Source: Bog-793 sp963823945 (GTDB lineage Bacteria > Actinomycetota > Acidimicrobiia > Acidimicrobiales > Bog-793). Taken from it: a stretch of DNA of 64,000 nt. The notes beneath the pieces were generated by a model. The model had not been told where the DNA came from, searched no databases, and worked only from the letters and a program-made list of their open reading frames with translations. The stretch is taken from positions 1 to 64,000 of the forward strand of contig CAWGNK010000005.1 in NCBI GenBank assembly GCA_963823945.1, read 5' to 3'. The position numbers and the translations under genes were made by a program. Shown here piece after piece: positions 19,229 through 27,587 of this stretch (the stretch's first letter is position 1; each line of letters opens with the position of its first letter).

Positions 19229-19789
19229 CTAGCTGAAGCTGACCTTGCCTGAACCGCTGATGCTCCCGACAAATGCGATCGGGGTTGAGCTATTGCCTTC
19301 GTTGCACTGACCCTTGTGCTTGCCAGACGCAAAGCGCGGAAGGATGGCGTAGAAGTTCTCGGTTATGTCCACCGTGCCGGAAATACCTTTGTACGAGCCA
19401 CTGCCATTGAACAGCGTGACAGGCCCGGAGGCCGTGAACGAGAACGAGCAGGTCGTCGTGTTGTTCACTGTTGGAGCCGCCGAGTTCGCCTTCTGCTTGA
19501 GGGCCTTGGTGTTGATCTCGAATCCACCGTGCTTGAGAACAATCTTGACGTACTCGCCGTTCGAGTCGACCTTTCCGTTCTGGTCGACCGTCGTCGCTGT
19601 GCCGTAGTCGCCGATCGCTCCGACGATCACGATCGGATCCGTCGCCCCGTTCTTCGGCGTAGCTGAGACGTAGATCGTGCCGCCCTTCGGGGTGTTCGAC
19701 CCCCATGCGGATACGCCGCCGAACAGCCCGCTACCGATGACCGCTACCCCAAGCACGATTGTCCCGGCAAGTAGTCGACTCCTGCGCAT
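19229..19789 (-). CDS. Small secreted protein of unknown function
   Basis: 186 residues: signal peptide MRRSRLLAGTIVLGVAVIGS up to about residue 30, then a mature domain of about 155 residues rich in beta-prone sequence, with a conserved-looking pair of cysteines (TTTCSFSF and KGQCNEG). The start ATG at 19789 is chosen because the signal peptide begins there and GGGGAGAT precedes it. The domain resembles small actinobacterial secreted proteins without known function. Monocistronic, ending at the strong terminator. Confidence 0.65.
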   Translation of the reverse strand: MRRSRLLAGTIVLGVAVIGSGLFGGVSAWGSNTPKGGTIYVSATPKNGATDPIVIVGAIGDYGTATTVDQNGKVDSNGEYVKIVLKHGGFEINTKALKQKANSAAPTVNNTTTCSFSFTASGPVTLFNGSGSYKGISGTVDITENFYAILPRFASGKHKGQCNEGNSSTPIAFVGSISGSGKVSFS

Positions 19790-20109
19790 GTCATCTCCCC
19801 AGTCGTCAGAAGTTGCGATGGCAACCTCAATGCAGATGGAGTATCCAACAAGGACAGCATCCGGAATATTCCGTGTGCCATCGACCCGATCATCGATCTG
19901 GCCGTCCCACCCCGCCTGCTCGCTGCCGCGACGTACGCCGCCGAGGTGTTGTTCTCTCGGGCCAAGGCTCACCCCCAGCCGCGTCTACGCCGGACGGCCA
20001 TCGCCTCCGCCGCGACGGGGTCGATCCGGGGGCCAGGCTCACCTTGTCGCAGCGGGCGGCTCCACCACCGCGGGGTCGGGCGGGCCCACGCCGGCGAGGC
20101 GCCACCATC

Positions 20110-20208
20110 TTCGTGGTTGGGCGCGAGTTGCGAATTGGCAGTGAACGAGGCGAGCTGATCCGCGAGTTCGAGCTTGATCCCTCGCGGGACTACCAGCCGA
20201 TGAACTGA
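20110..20208 (+). pseudogene. C-terminal tail of IS481-like integrase
   Basis: About 30 codons ending GELIREFELDPSRDYQPMN and a stop. LDPSRDYQP is the characteristic end of many actinobacterial IS481 transposases. No catalytic domain remains upstream. It lies just left of the first displaced tRNA copy. The rest of 19790-20109 shows no gene. Confidence 0.45.
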
Positions 20209-20239
20209 CCCGGGTGTCTACGACGTCTCGCGGCGTCGC

Positions 20240-20398
20240 GCTGGCGCTCCCGGCAGGACTCGAACCTGCGTTACGCGGTTTGGGAATCGGGCCGAGAGGG
20301 TCCCCCTAATCGAGCCGAGTCCGTAGTACTGGACCTTGCCTGAGCGGCCGTCCACTGATTCCGTCCAGTGCAGGCGAATGTCGCTCGGCAGATTCCCC
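20240..20398 (-). repeat. Displaced tRNA-Arg 3' portion with arm, copy A (oldest att relic)
   Basis: The core 20240-20286 matches 40 of 47 bases of the core at the intact tRNA-Arg(CCU). Beyond it come about 100 bp shared with copies B and C, then GATTCCC at 20391, exactly 105 bp past the core end. Only the 3' half of a tRNA is present, so this is an attachment-site relic, not a tRNA gene. The most diverged copy together with B, and the outermost. Confidence 0.8.
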
Positions 20399-20488
20399 AG
20401 GGTTGCCTCTCGACGCGGCAGGCGATTTCGAGCTGGTTCGTTAGGGTGACTAGGCGGGCAACTCCGCCGACAGGAAAGAGGATTCGAG

Positions 20489-20875
20489 ATGGCGACCAAC
20501 AAGGAAATCGTCGAAGATGCCTATGCGAGCTTCGCATCGGGTGACGTGCCCGCCGCCCTCGGCGTCATGGCCGACGACATCCATTGGACCGAGGCCGACG
20601 GGTTTCCACTCGCTGGCACGTACGTCGGTCCTCAGGCAGTGCTCGAAGGGGTGTTCATGCGACTGGGGGAAATCGGCGATGACTTCGCGGTGGTCCCTGA
20701 GAGGTTCGTCGCCGACGGTGACACGGTCGTGGCACTCGGGAGCTACAGGTGGAAGCGCAAGGGCTCCGGAGAGCCGGCTCTTGTGAAGATGGTCCACGTG
20801 TGGACTATGGACGGTGGCAAAGCCGTTGCCTTCCAGCAGCACGTCGACACCCTTAGGGTCCGCGAACTCAGCTGA
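20489..20875 (+). CDS. SnoaL/NTF2-like protein
   Basis: 128 residues with the cone-shaped NTF2-like fold signature: N-terminal helix NKEIVEDAYASFASGD, then LGVMADDIHWTEAD, and terminal strands VVALGSYRW and VKMVHVWTMDGGKAVAFQQHVDT. Members are small enzymes (isomerases, cyclases) or binding proteins, so the function cannot be assigned. The ribosome site GGAAAGAGG lies about 10 bases before the ATG. First cargo gene of segment A-B. Confidence 0.8.
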   Translation: MATNKEIVEDAYASFASGDVPAALGVMADDIHWTEADGFPLAGTYVGPQAVLEGVFMRLGEIGDDFAVVPERFVADGDTVVALGSYRWKRKGSGEPALVKMVHVWTMDGGKAVAFQQHVDTLRVRELS

Positions 20876-21050
20876 CAATCGCGGCCGTGACACCGCCTGA
20901 TCGGCAGATCTACAGCCTGCGCGGCGTGGATGGCCATTCGTCGTAACCGTCCCAGAGCACCGGATCGATGCGGAACGTGGCCCACACCGCCATCGGTGCG
21001 CGTACTGGATACCCAGGACTTCTGATTCTTCGAGACGAGGAGGAACCATC

Positions 21051-21635
21051 GTGGCGACCGTGCGTGAAGGCAACAAGGGAGTGCTCCTGGTCGTAGACGT
21101 GCAGGTCGGTGTGATGGCCGAGGCGTGGGATTCCGAGCGGATAACCAAGAACGTGTCACGCGCCGTCGAGCGTGCACGCGCAGCAGGCGTGCCCGTCGTG
21201 TGGGTGCAACATTCCGACGAGGAGCTCCTCTACGGCAGTCCGCAGTGGCAGTGGGCGCCAGCACTCGTACCTGCCGAGGGCGAGACCCTGATCCACAAGA
21301 AGTTCAACTCCTCCTTCGAGCAGACCGAGCTCGAGAACGAGCTCGCGGCGCTCGGCGCGACGCACATCGTGTTGGCCGGGGCCGCCACGAACTGGTGCAT
21401 CCGCGCCACGGCTTACGGTGCCCTAGATCGCGGTTACGACCTCACCCTCGTCGAGGATGCCCACACCACAGGAACGATCGAGTTCGACAACGGGACCAGG
21501 ATCGGGGCCTCAAACATCATTGACGAACTCAACGTTTGCATGACCTGGGTCAGGTATCCGGGCCGCGCGAACGGCACCGCTGCTGCCGAGAACATCGATT
21601 TCGCGACGCCCAGAGGTACGGAGGATGCCGGCTGA
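21051..21635 (+). CDS. Isochorismatase-family cysteine hydrolase
   Basis: 194 residues. The catalytic triad of the family is visible: D16 (LVVDVQ), K84 (HKKFN) and C116 (ATNWCIRAT), with the cis-peptide-type loop before the cysteine. The family includes isochorismatases, nicotinamidases and N-carbamoyl hydrolases; the substrate cannot be told. Start GTG, preceded by GAGGAGG. Second cargo gene of segment A-B, same strand as the NTF2-like gene. Confidence 0.88.
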   Translation: MATVREGNKGVLLVVDVQVGVMAEAWDSERITKNVSRAVERARAAGVPVVWVQHSDEELLYGSPQWQWAPALVPAEGETLIHKKFNSSFEQTELENELAALGATHIVLAGAATNWCIRATAYGALDRGYDLTLVEDAHTTGTIEFDNGTRIGASNIIDELNVCMTWVRYPGRANGTAAAENIDFATPRGTEDAG

Positions 21636-21860
21636 CGTCTTGCCATTCGCGATACCGAGGTATCCCATCACGCCTCCCCGTTCGTCGCGGGCGCGGGTCG
21701 TGATCCTCAGGCGCGGTCCACGCCCGATCGAACATTGCGGGCCCTCCCGGGAGCGGACCGCTGGTCGAGTGAATAGACATTGCTTCCGGCGTCGACGCCG
21801 TTCATGTTCTCGAAGATCGAATCAAGTTCCAGGCTGGGAGGGACAGAGAGGTGAGCACAC

Positions 21861-22370
21861 ATGAGCACTAATGCCGTCGTTACGCCTTTGCCGCGTAGTA
21901 GCTGGTTCCCGTGGCGCCATCCCGAGCACGGGCATCCCGCCTTGCAGAAGGCCCAGGACGACCGCACGCTCGGGGAGCGCGTCGCGGACGAGATCGCAAG
22001 CTTTGGTGGCTCCTGGCCGTTCATCTTCATCTTCCTGGCGCTGATCGTGGCCTGGATGGTGATCAACACTCTCTTCCTGCAGCATCTGCTGCATCACAAG
22101 GCGTTCGATCCTTACCCCTACATTGCACTGAACCTCGTGCTCTCGGGCCTCGCCGGCATCCAAGCGCCGATCATCATGATGAGCCAGAACCGCGCCGCGG
22201 CCCGCGACGAGATCCTCGCCGCCCACCACTACGACGAGACTCACAAGATCGACGACCTCCTGAGCGCAAATACCGAACTGACCGAGAAGGTCCACGACCT
22301 CACGCAGAAGATCCATCTGCTGACTGAACACCTCGCCGGGCAAAGCCCAGCGGGCTCGACGACTACCTGA
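21861..22370 (+). CDS. DUF1003 membrane protein
   Basis: 169 residues. N-terminal DDRTLGERVADEIASFGGSW and two membrane helices (FIFIFLALIVAWMVI and YIALNLVLSGLAGIQAPIIM) are the DUF1003 signature, followed by SQNRAAARDE and a C-terminal coiled-coil-like region (TELTEKVHDLTQKIHLL). Function unknown in the family. A GAGAGGTGAG ribosome site precedes the ATG. Third gene of segment A-B. Confidence 0.88.
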   Translation: MSTNAVVTPLPRSSWFPWRHPEHGHPALQKAQDDRTLGERVADEIASFGGSWPFIFIFLALIVAWMVINTLFLQHLLHHKAFDPYPYIALNLVLSGLAGIQAPIIMMSQNRAAARDEILAAHHYDETHKIDDLLSANTELTEKVHDLTQKIHLLTEHLAGQSPAGSTTT

Positions 22371-22571
22371 GTCAGCATTGCGGTGACACCGACGGCCGGG
22401 CCGACGGATCGTCTTCAGGACAGTCCGAAAGGACGCCAGCCGGATTCAGATGGAGTCAGACCCGGCTCGGGCACTCACTTGAAACGCTGGTCGGTCAAGA
22501 AGAGACCGTCAACGTCCAGCGCGATCTTCGCTGCCGGGTCAGTACCGCGTCGCCGCTCGAGGCAGTTGGGG

Positions 22572-22871
22572 TCAGTCGCGGCCGCGGAGGAATGAAACGC
22601 GAAACGGTCTGAGCTCCCCACGGGCAAAGCCCTCGGCAATTGTCGGGTCGCCGTTCATTACCTCCCTGGCCGACTGCTCGTCGTCGGCTTCGAACACGAG
22701 CACTCCGGTGTTCGTCTTCCCGAGGGTAGGTCCGGCCAGGATGAGGACACCGTCCTTCGTCAGCTGCTGGAGACGGGCAGCATGGCGTCGCCAGACCTCC
22801 TCTTCGGCCTCGGTCAAAGTCTCGGCGAAGTCTTCTCGGGGAGGATGCAAGAAGCAGATCCACTCAGCCAT
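22572..22871 (-). CDS. YCII-related protein
   Basis: 99 residues with a YciI-like ferredoxin-fold: an N-terminal strand then HPPREDF, a helix with RRHAARLQQLTKDGVLILAGP, and the central DDEQSAREVMNGDP. YCII proteins are small, possibly enzymatic, with a conserved His/Asp pair. Convergent with the DUF1003 gene and last gene before att copy B. Confidence 0.8.
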   Translation of the reverse strand: MAEWICFLHPPREDFAETLTEAEEEVWRRHAARLQQLTKDGVLILAGPTLGKTNTGVLVFEADDEQSAREVMNGDPTIAEGFARGELRPFRVSFLRGRD

Positions 22872-22951
22872 CGACGAAGCATCGCGCGTCGAGTCCGAGT
22901 TCCTCTGAACGACGCGGGGTCGGTGTGGCAGTGTGGCACCTCGAGGATGTG

Positions 22952-23121
22952 CGAGGCGCCCCCGACAGGACTCGAGCCCGCGACACGCGGTTCAGGATTC
23001 GGGCCGACAAGGTCCACCGGAACGAGTCCAGTCCGCTGCTCTGGCCGTTGCGCGCCTGGCCGTCGACGGAGTCCTTTCAGAACAAGCGAGTGGCGCTCCG
23101 TAGATTCCCAAGAGATTCCCG
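22952..23121 (-). repeat. Displaced tRNA-Arg 3' portion with arm, copy B
   Basis: Core 22952-22998 with about six differences from the intact tRNA core. The arm is shared with copy C and includes the doubled GATTCCC motif at 23103 and 23114, again 105 bp past the core end. Confidence 0.85.
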
Positions 23122-23322
23122 ACCGGTCAATCAAAGGTCAGCGTTCGACGCGGTCGCTCAGTGGTCGCGGCCGCCCCGCCACGGCACATGGATGACGCGT
23201 GGTACGTCGTTGTAACTGCACATCGTGGGGCACTTCTCGGAACACAAATCGCCGATCCGGTCACTGACGACCGGCATGCCGCCCGACTGGCGTTCGTTGG
23301 CCGCCGAGGATGAATGCCTCGG

Positions 23323-23766
23323 TCATTGGGTGGTTCCTTCCTGCGGGGCCAGGGAGGCTTCAAGGATGATGTCTGATACCCCAGCCAAGGCCCTGCTCAC
23401 AGGACAGCCCGCCTTGGCGGCCAGCGCTTTCTCCACGAACGTGGGCTCGTCGATGCCTGGTACCCGTCCCACCGTGACCAGCTCGATCTTGGTGATGGTC
23501 GGGGAACCATCGACGGGCCTCAGGGTGACCCTGGCGTCGGTGTGCACCGAGTCCGGTGGATGGCCTGCACTGGCTAGGAGGTTGGCAAGGGCCATCGAGA
23601 AGCAGGCGGCGTGTGCCGCCGCGATCAGCTGCTCCGGGTTGGACCCGGGTCCGTCCTCGAAACGGGACCTGTAGGTGTAGCCGCCGCTGATGGTGTCACC
23701 CGCGCTGAACGTGCCGGTACCAGTGGGCAGGTTGCCTTTCCACTCAGCGCTTCCCTTTGCCGGCAT
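23323..23766 (-). CDS. OsmC family peroxiredoxin
   Basis: 147 residues; organic hydroperoxide reductase fold with the two reactive cysteines C55 (HAACFSMAL) and C120 (AGCPVSRAL). Closest to the OsmC subgroup by its N-terminus (KGSAEWKGNLPTGTGTFS). It acts in detoxification of organic peroxides in the cytoplasm. AAGGAGG lies a few bases before the ATG. The gene start is inside the end of the upstream membrane protein reading frame, an overlap of 142 bp. Confidence 0.88.
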   Translation of the reverse strand: MPAKGSAEWKGNLPTGTGTFSAGDTISGGYTYRSRFEDGPGSNPEQLIAAAHAACFSMALANLLASAGHPPDSVHTDARVTLRPVDGSPTITKIELVTVGRVPGIDEPTFVEKALAAKAGCPVSRALAGVSDIILEASLAPQEGTTQ

Positions 23767-25058
23767 GAAGGCCTCCTTGGTGTGTTGTGGCTGCCGTATC
23801 GGTGGGAATCGCCCACTTTCAAGAGATGGACTGTTGACGACTCGCCCTCGGTGAAGGATCCGTCGGTCTCGCTCGTCCTCAGCACCCGGATGTAATGAGC
23901 CAACAACAGCTCACGCCCCCCTATTCCGGGGCGTGCAGAGGCGGCTTGCCAGCCCGTCGGGTCGGCGGGCGAAGCGGCGGGATCACAGGGATCGGGTGCC
24001 TGCGAGGTCCCGACCACAATGCCGGCGGAGCGTCGATCAGCGCGGGCGATGGCGTAGGCGGCCGCCTCGTAGTTGACCCGCCAACCCACGAAGTCAAGCC
24101 ACGCTTCCTCGCTCGAGCGCTCGAGGGGAAAGTCCACTCTGGCCAGGCGGTCGGTGGCGTCGACGAATTCCTCGAAGGTGAGGACGATGCCGTCGTTTGG
24201 GTCGGCCTCATCGGGGATCGCGAAACCACGGGCCCGGGCGATGGCCGTCAGGCACGTGAAGCCGCCACGGAGGCACAGCCGGGCCGACACTGCACTAGGA
24301 GCGTCGGGCAGCAGCGACAGATAGAGCGCGGCCGCGTCGAGCACGGCCAGTTGTGCAGTCACCCAGGAGGAAAGCGCTCGCGGGGAGCGGAAGTTGACCA
24401 GGGTCAGGTAGGTGGTGTGACTCTCGGCCACATCGGCTGACCAGCGTTCCCACTCCTCGAACAACTCTGGCAGCTCGTCCACGGCCGAGACACCGGTACC
24501 CAACCCGTAGTGGGTGCGGGCCAGTAGTTCCGGACCCCAAGAAGGCACCCCGGCTCGGGAGTCCAGCAACGTCACGAGCGCTTCGCGCCGGTTGAAGGCG
24601 GCGTAGAGCGTGGGGAGGTAGCCGATCTGGAGGGCCACGGTGCCCAGACCGGAGAGGGCGGCGAGGGAGTCCAGTGCTGCCACAGGGCTGGAACGAGGCG
24701 CCAGGTAACCGAGCGTGCACAGCGCGGACCCGGCCTGCTCCAAGGCGCCGGGCAGCCCCGCGGTGCCCATGAACGGCCACATCAGCAGCCCGAAGCCAAC
24801 CTCAAAGACCGCCAGCCACGCGACGATCTGCAGGATGAGTTGAATCGGAGCCTCGGCGGCCAGAATCCGATCGCGCGGCTCGTAGGAGTCGAAGCGGTCG
24901 GCGACGAGATGGAAGGTCGTATCGACGGCGGTGGAGACGGTCCTGGGGAGCCGGCTGCGGATCCGGCGGGGGACGACGACCGTGCCGATCACGCTCCATC
25001 CAGTGGCGAGAATCAGGAACGCACCAACCACCGCCGCCAGGTCACGGCCGACAACCAT
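23625..25058 (-). CDS. Membrane protein resembling a two-helix ion channel
   Basis: 477 residues: an N-terminal helix (LAAVVGAFLILATGWSVIG), a second helix region (LILQIVAWLAVFEVGFGLL), a pore-like stretch with ALCTLGYLAPRS reminiscent of the TVGYGD loop of potassium channels, and another helix, then a cytoplasmic helical domain of about 250 residues. No ion selectivity can be inferred. The last 50 or so residues are Arg/Ser/Pro-rich and overlap the OsmC gene in another frame, so the natural stop may have been lost by a small indel near 23770-23900. Cargo of segment B-C. Confidence 0.6.
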   Translation of the reverse strand: MVVGRDLAAVVGAFLILATGWSVIGTVVVPRRIRSRLPRTVSTAVDTTFHLVADRFDSYEPRDRILAAEAPIQLILQIVAWLAVFEVGFGLLMWPFMGTAGLPGALEQAGSALCTLGYLAPRSSPVAALDSLAALSGLGTVALQIGYLPTLYAAFNRREALVTLLDSRAGVPSWGPELLARTHYGLGTGVSAVDELPELFEEWERWSADVAESHTTYLTLVNFRSPRALSSWVTAQLAVLDAAALYLSLLPDAPSAVSARLCLRGGFTCLTAIARARGFAIPDEADPNDGIVLTFEEFVDATDRLARVDFPLERSSEEAWLDFVGWRVNYEAAAYAIARADRRSAGIVVGTSQAPDPCDPAASPADPTGWQAASARPGIGGRELLLAHYIRVLRTSETDGSFTEGESSTVHLLKVGDSHRYGSHNTPRRPSCRQREALSGKATCPLVPARSARVTPSAAATPTGPVSRTDPGPTRSS

Positions 25059-25250
25059 GCCTCAGCTTCCCATGGATCGTCTGAGTGGTGACGACGGTTT
25101 GGTCGAGCCCTGGTACCCCTAGCGGTTCGCCGATCACCGACAGCATCATCCGGCAATCTTGGACGGCGGCGCGGCATCCTGTTCCGATGAATGCGGAGGA
25201 GCAGCACCAGGTCAACGATCCTCGCGGTCGACTAGTCGACGCCTGACGCG

Positions 25251-25420
25251 AGAGGCGCCCCCGGCAGGACTCGAACCTGCGACACGCGGTTTAGGAATCG
25301 GGCCGAGAAGGTCCACCAAAACGAGTCGAGTCCGTTGAACTGGACCTTGAGGGAATGGCCGTCCACTGAGTCCGTTCAGCGCGAGCGAATGTCGCTCCGT
25401 AGATTCCCAAGAGATTCCCG
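25251..25420 (-). repeat. Displaced tRNA-Arg 3' portion with arm, copy C (attL of element)
   Basis: The core 25251-25297 is identical over 47 bp to 38433-38479 and covers the tRNA T-arm, variable region and anticodon loop. The arm carries a GGTCCA/TGGACC dyad and doubled GATTCCC motifs at 25402 and 25413, 105 bp past the core end. Confidence 0.92.
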
Positions 25421-25538
25421 ACCGGTCAATCCAAGGTCAGCATTCGATGTGGTCGCTTAGTAGTCGCGGCTGCCCCCGACCGGCACCTCGGGGCGAGCCC
25501 GGCCAGGTTACGCGGGCCGCGTTCTGGGACAGCCACAG

Positions 25539-25564
25539 GGACGCGTAACGCCGATTACGCGTCC
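25539..25564. terminator. Perfect 10-bp hairpin
   Basis: GGACGCGTAA at 25539-25548 and TTACGCGTCC at 25555-25564 around a 6-base loop, 42 bp downstream of the leftward DUF2510 gene. A terminator is likely; an operator is possible. Confidence 0.6.
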
Positions 25565-25605
25565 GGAGCGGGATCGGCGCGGTAATCGGATGGACGCGCG
25601 TTCGG

Positions 25606-26379
25606 TCACTGAGGCTTTCGTGGGCGATTCCGGCGCCAAGAGACAACTGACTGGGCGAAGCCCACAGCCCCAAGGGCAGCTACGAACCACCCGAAGGGCG
25701 TTCCCATCGAGGCGAAGATCACTATGACGGCGATTCCAACGACCATGAAGCATGGCATCAGCACTTTCATCGGTCGCGAGAGCCCCGGCAACTTGGCGAC
25801 CGAAGGAGTCGATCGGCCCCAATTCCACAACGACCTAAGTTGTCCCGACAGTGCTCCAATCGCGCGACGTGGCACGGGGTCGATCAGCACCCCCCGTTGT
25901 TGAAGTTCTGCCAAGACGCGACCCTGGTCCCGACGCGTCCAGAAGTATGCGAGCTGGCCATCAGAGAGTTCGAAGCCAATGCCAGACGTCATGAAGCTGC
26001 CGCTGAGCAGGAATGCGGCGGTGATCTCGTGGAGTGGTGCCTCGAAGTCCGAGAACATAGCCCCGGCAAACGACCGAGGATCCATTCGCAGGGTGGCTTC
26101 GCCGATCGTCAGTACGACAAGAGGAACCGTCGCATTGAGCCGACCGCCGAGAGCGGAGGGCACGTTCATCCCGCCCACGAGCTCAGCTTTGTTGCCTGAG
26201 GCGACCTTGGGGGCCAATCCGCTGTGTGGGGGGGACGCATTTCCGGTCCATGAAGCACCATCCCACCAGCGGTAAGGGGCGACACGCCACGGATCCGGGT
26301 ACCAGCCCGGCGAGGCGGGATCGTTGGCTCCTGAGAGCACGCCGCTCACGTATACAGATTGTCCCATCCGCGCTTCCAA
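25606..26379 (-). CDS. DUF2510 domain membrane protein
   Basis: 257 residues. The N-terminal DUF2510 motif PGWYPDPWRVAPYRWWDGASWT (about residues 25-46) is an actinobacterial membrane-associated module. A central domain of about 110 residues without recognised family follows, then two C-terminal membrane helices (VLMPCFMVVGIAVIVIF and GWFVAALGAVGFAQSVV) and a basic tail. First gene inside the 13.2-kb element. The start may be the second Met (MGQSVY). Confidence 0.75.
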   Translation of the reverse strand: MEARMGQSVYVSGVLSGANDPASPGWYPDPWRVAPYRWWDGASWTGNASPPHSGLAPKVASGNKAELVGGMNVPSALGGRLNATVPLVVLTIGEATLRMDPRSFAGAMFSDFEAPLHEITAAFLLSGSFMTSGIGFELSDGQLAYFWTRRDQGRVLAELQQRGVLIDPVPRRAIGALSGQLRSLWNWGRSTPSVAKLPGLSRPMKVLMPCFMVVGIAVIVIFASMGTPFGWFVAALGAVGFAQSVVSWRRNRPRKPQ

Positions 26380-26710
26380 CGCGGGGACTCGGAGCCGGTC
26401 CAGTCAAGCGCGGAACGACGGCTCGGGAACATGCGACCTGACCCATAACACGCGGCGAGATCGCAGCGAGACCGTCTCAGATCGCCGTTCATGAAGGGGC
26501 GGGGCCGTGTCAAGGGACGACCCGGAGGCATCCTGTCGGTTGTTCTGGGACAGTTCCGCGGATGCAAGTCGCCGAACCGGGCGCGGCGCTCGCGTCAACT
26601 GACGCGGGCACAAGGGCGTCGTTCTGTACCCTGGCACACCTCACCTAGCGGTAGCTCTGTGGGCCCGTGCAACGGCCAAGCGAGAAGGGTGACGTCATTG
26701 CCCACACCGG
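26380..26710. other. Gene-free interval
   Basis: No supported gene on either strand. It precedes two degraded mobile-element fragments. Confidence 0.4.
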
Positions 26711-26830
26711 GCGCTCTCTGACTGGGACAAGGCCAATCCCGACACGGCCTAGGACCCGGAGCTGTTCGGACGGGGAATTCTGCCGAGACTCGCTCAGGTG
26801 AAGCTCTCCGGGATCGCCTAGGCGGCCTGG
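26711..26830 (+). pseudogene. Remnant reading DPELFGRGILPRLAQVKLSGIA
   Basis: One frame reads LSDWDKANPDTA, stop, DPELFGRGILPRLAQ, VKLSGIA, stop, AAW. The DPE-x-(4)-ILPRL-x-x-V-x-L-x-x-I block is common near the C-terminus of actinobacterial mobile-element proteins with a helix-turn-helix. Two in-frame stops show that it is dead. Confidence 0.35.
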
Positions 26831-26921
26831 ACGGAGTTGTTCTGGTCTAGCTGGTGGAACCCATTAGGGGCACTCGGGGCGTGGAGGGTCCGACGACAGT
26901 GACGATCGACGGGCGCCGAGG

Positions 26922-27473
26922 ATGATCAAGGCGGTCGAGACGGTCTTCCCCTCCTCGGTCCGGATCCGCTGCTGGTTCCACCGTCACGCCAACATCCGGG
27001 CCAAGCTTCCCGACGACGAGGCGGCAGACGCGCTTGCCCACCTCTACTCCGTGCCGGACGCCCCCACCCTCGATGCTGCGCGGGCGGCGGCCGACGGCTT
27101 CGAGAACACCTACGGGAGGGCCTTCCCCGCGGCCGTTGTCTGCTTCGCGGACGACCGGGAGGTGCCCCTTTCCGTTCACCGGGTCCTTGTGCGGTATCAC
27201 ATCCGGGTCCGCACGACCAACCTGGCCCAGCGCAGTTTGGAAGAGGAGGGCCGACGCACCAAGGTGGTCACCTGCTTCACGAGCGAGCGCTCGATGATGA
27301 AGCTCGCCTTCGCCACGATGATCCGCTCGGCCGAGCGCTGGTGCCGCGTCTCGGTGAACGACATCGAGCGCCAGCAGCTGAAAATGCTGCGGGCCGAGGT
27401 CGTGCTCGACCCGCCGCCGGCCGAGGACCACTCGACCGGACGCAGCAGAACAGCAGAACACCGCGCGGCGTGA
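26922..27473 (+). pseudogene. IS256 family transposase, C-terminal half
   Basis: 183 residues match the second half of IS256 transposases: CWFHRHANIRAKLPDDEA, a helical region, LVRYHIRVRTTNLAQRSLEEE with the R-T-T-N block near the third catalytic position, RRTKVV and MKLAFATMIRSAERWCRV. The N-terminal half, including the first two catalytic aspartates, is missing, and no terminal repeats were found. A fossil within the element. Confidence 0.75.
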
Positions 27474-27587
27474 GGCTCAGGCGCGGTCGTTTACAGGACG
27501 CTCAGCACTTGACCATCATTCATTCTATTGATTACCTGAAGCCCCGAGTGTACGGTTCAACTGGAACCGACTTGGGGGAGGCGCGCG

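Noticed and set aside
20240..25297. tRNA genes at 20.24, 22.95 and 25.25 kb
   Set aside because: Only the 3' half is present; after the anticodon loop the sequence diverges and cannot form the D-arm or acceptor stem.
26847..27461. A minus-strand protein opposite the IS256 fragment
   Set aside because: It is the antisense reading of the transposase fragment, with no recognisable domain.
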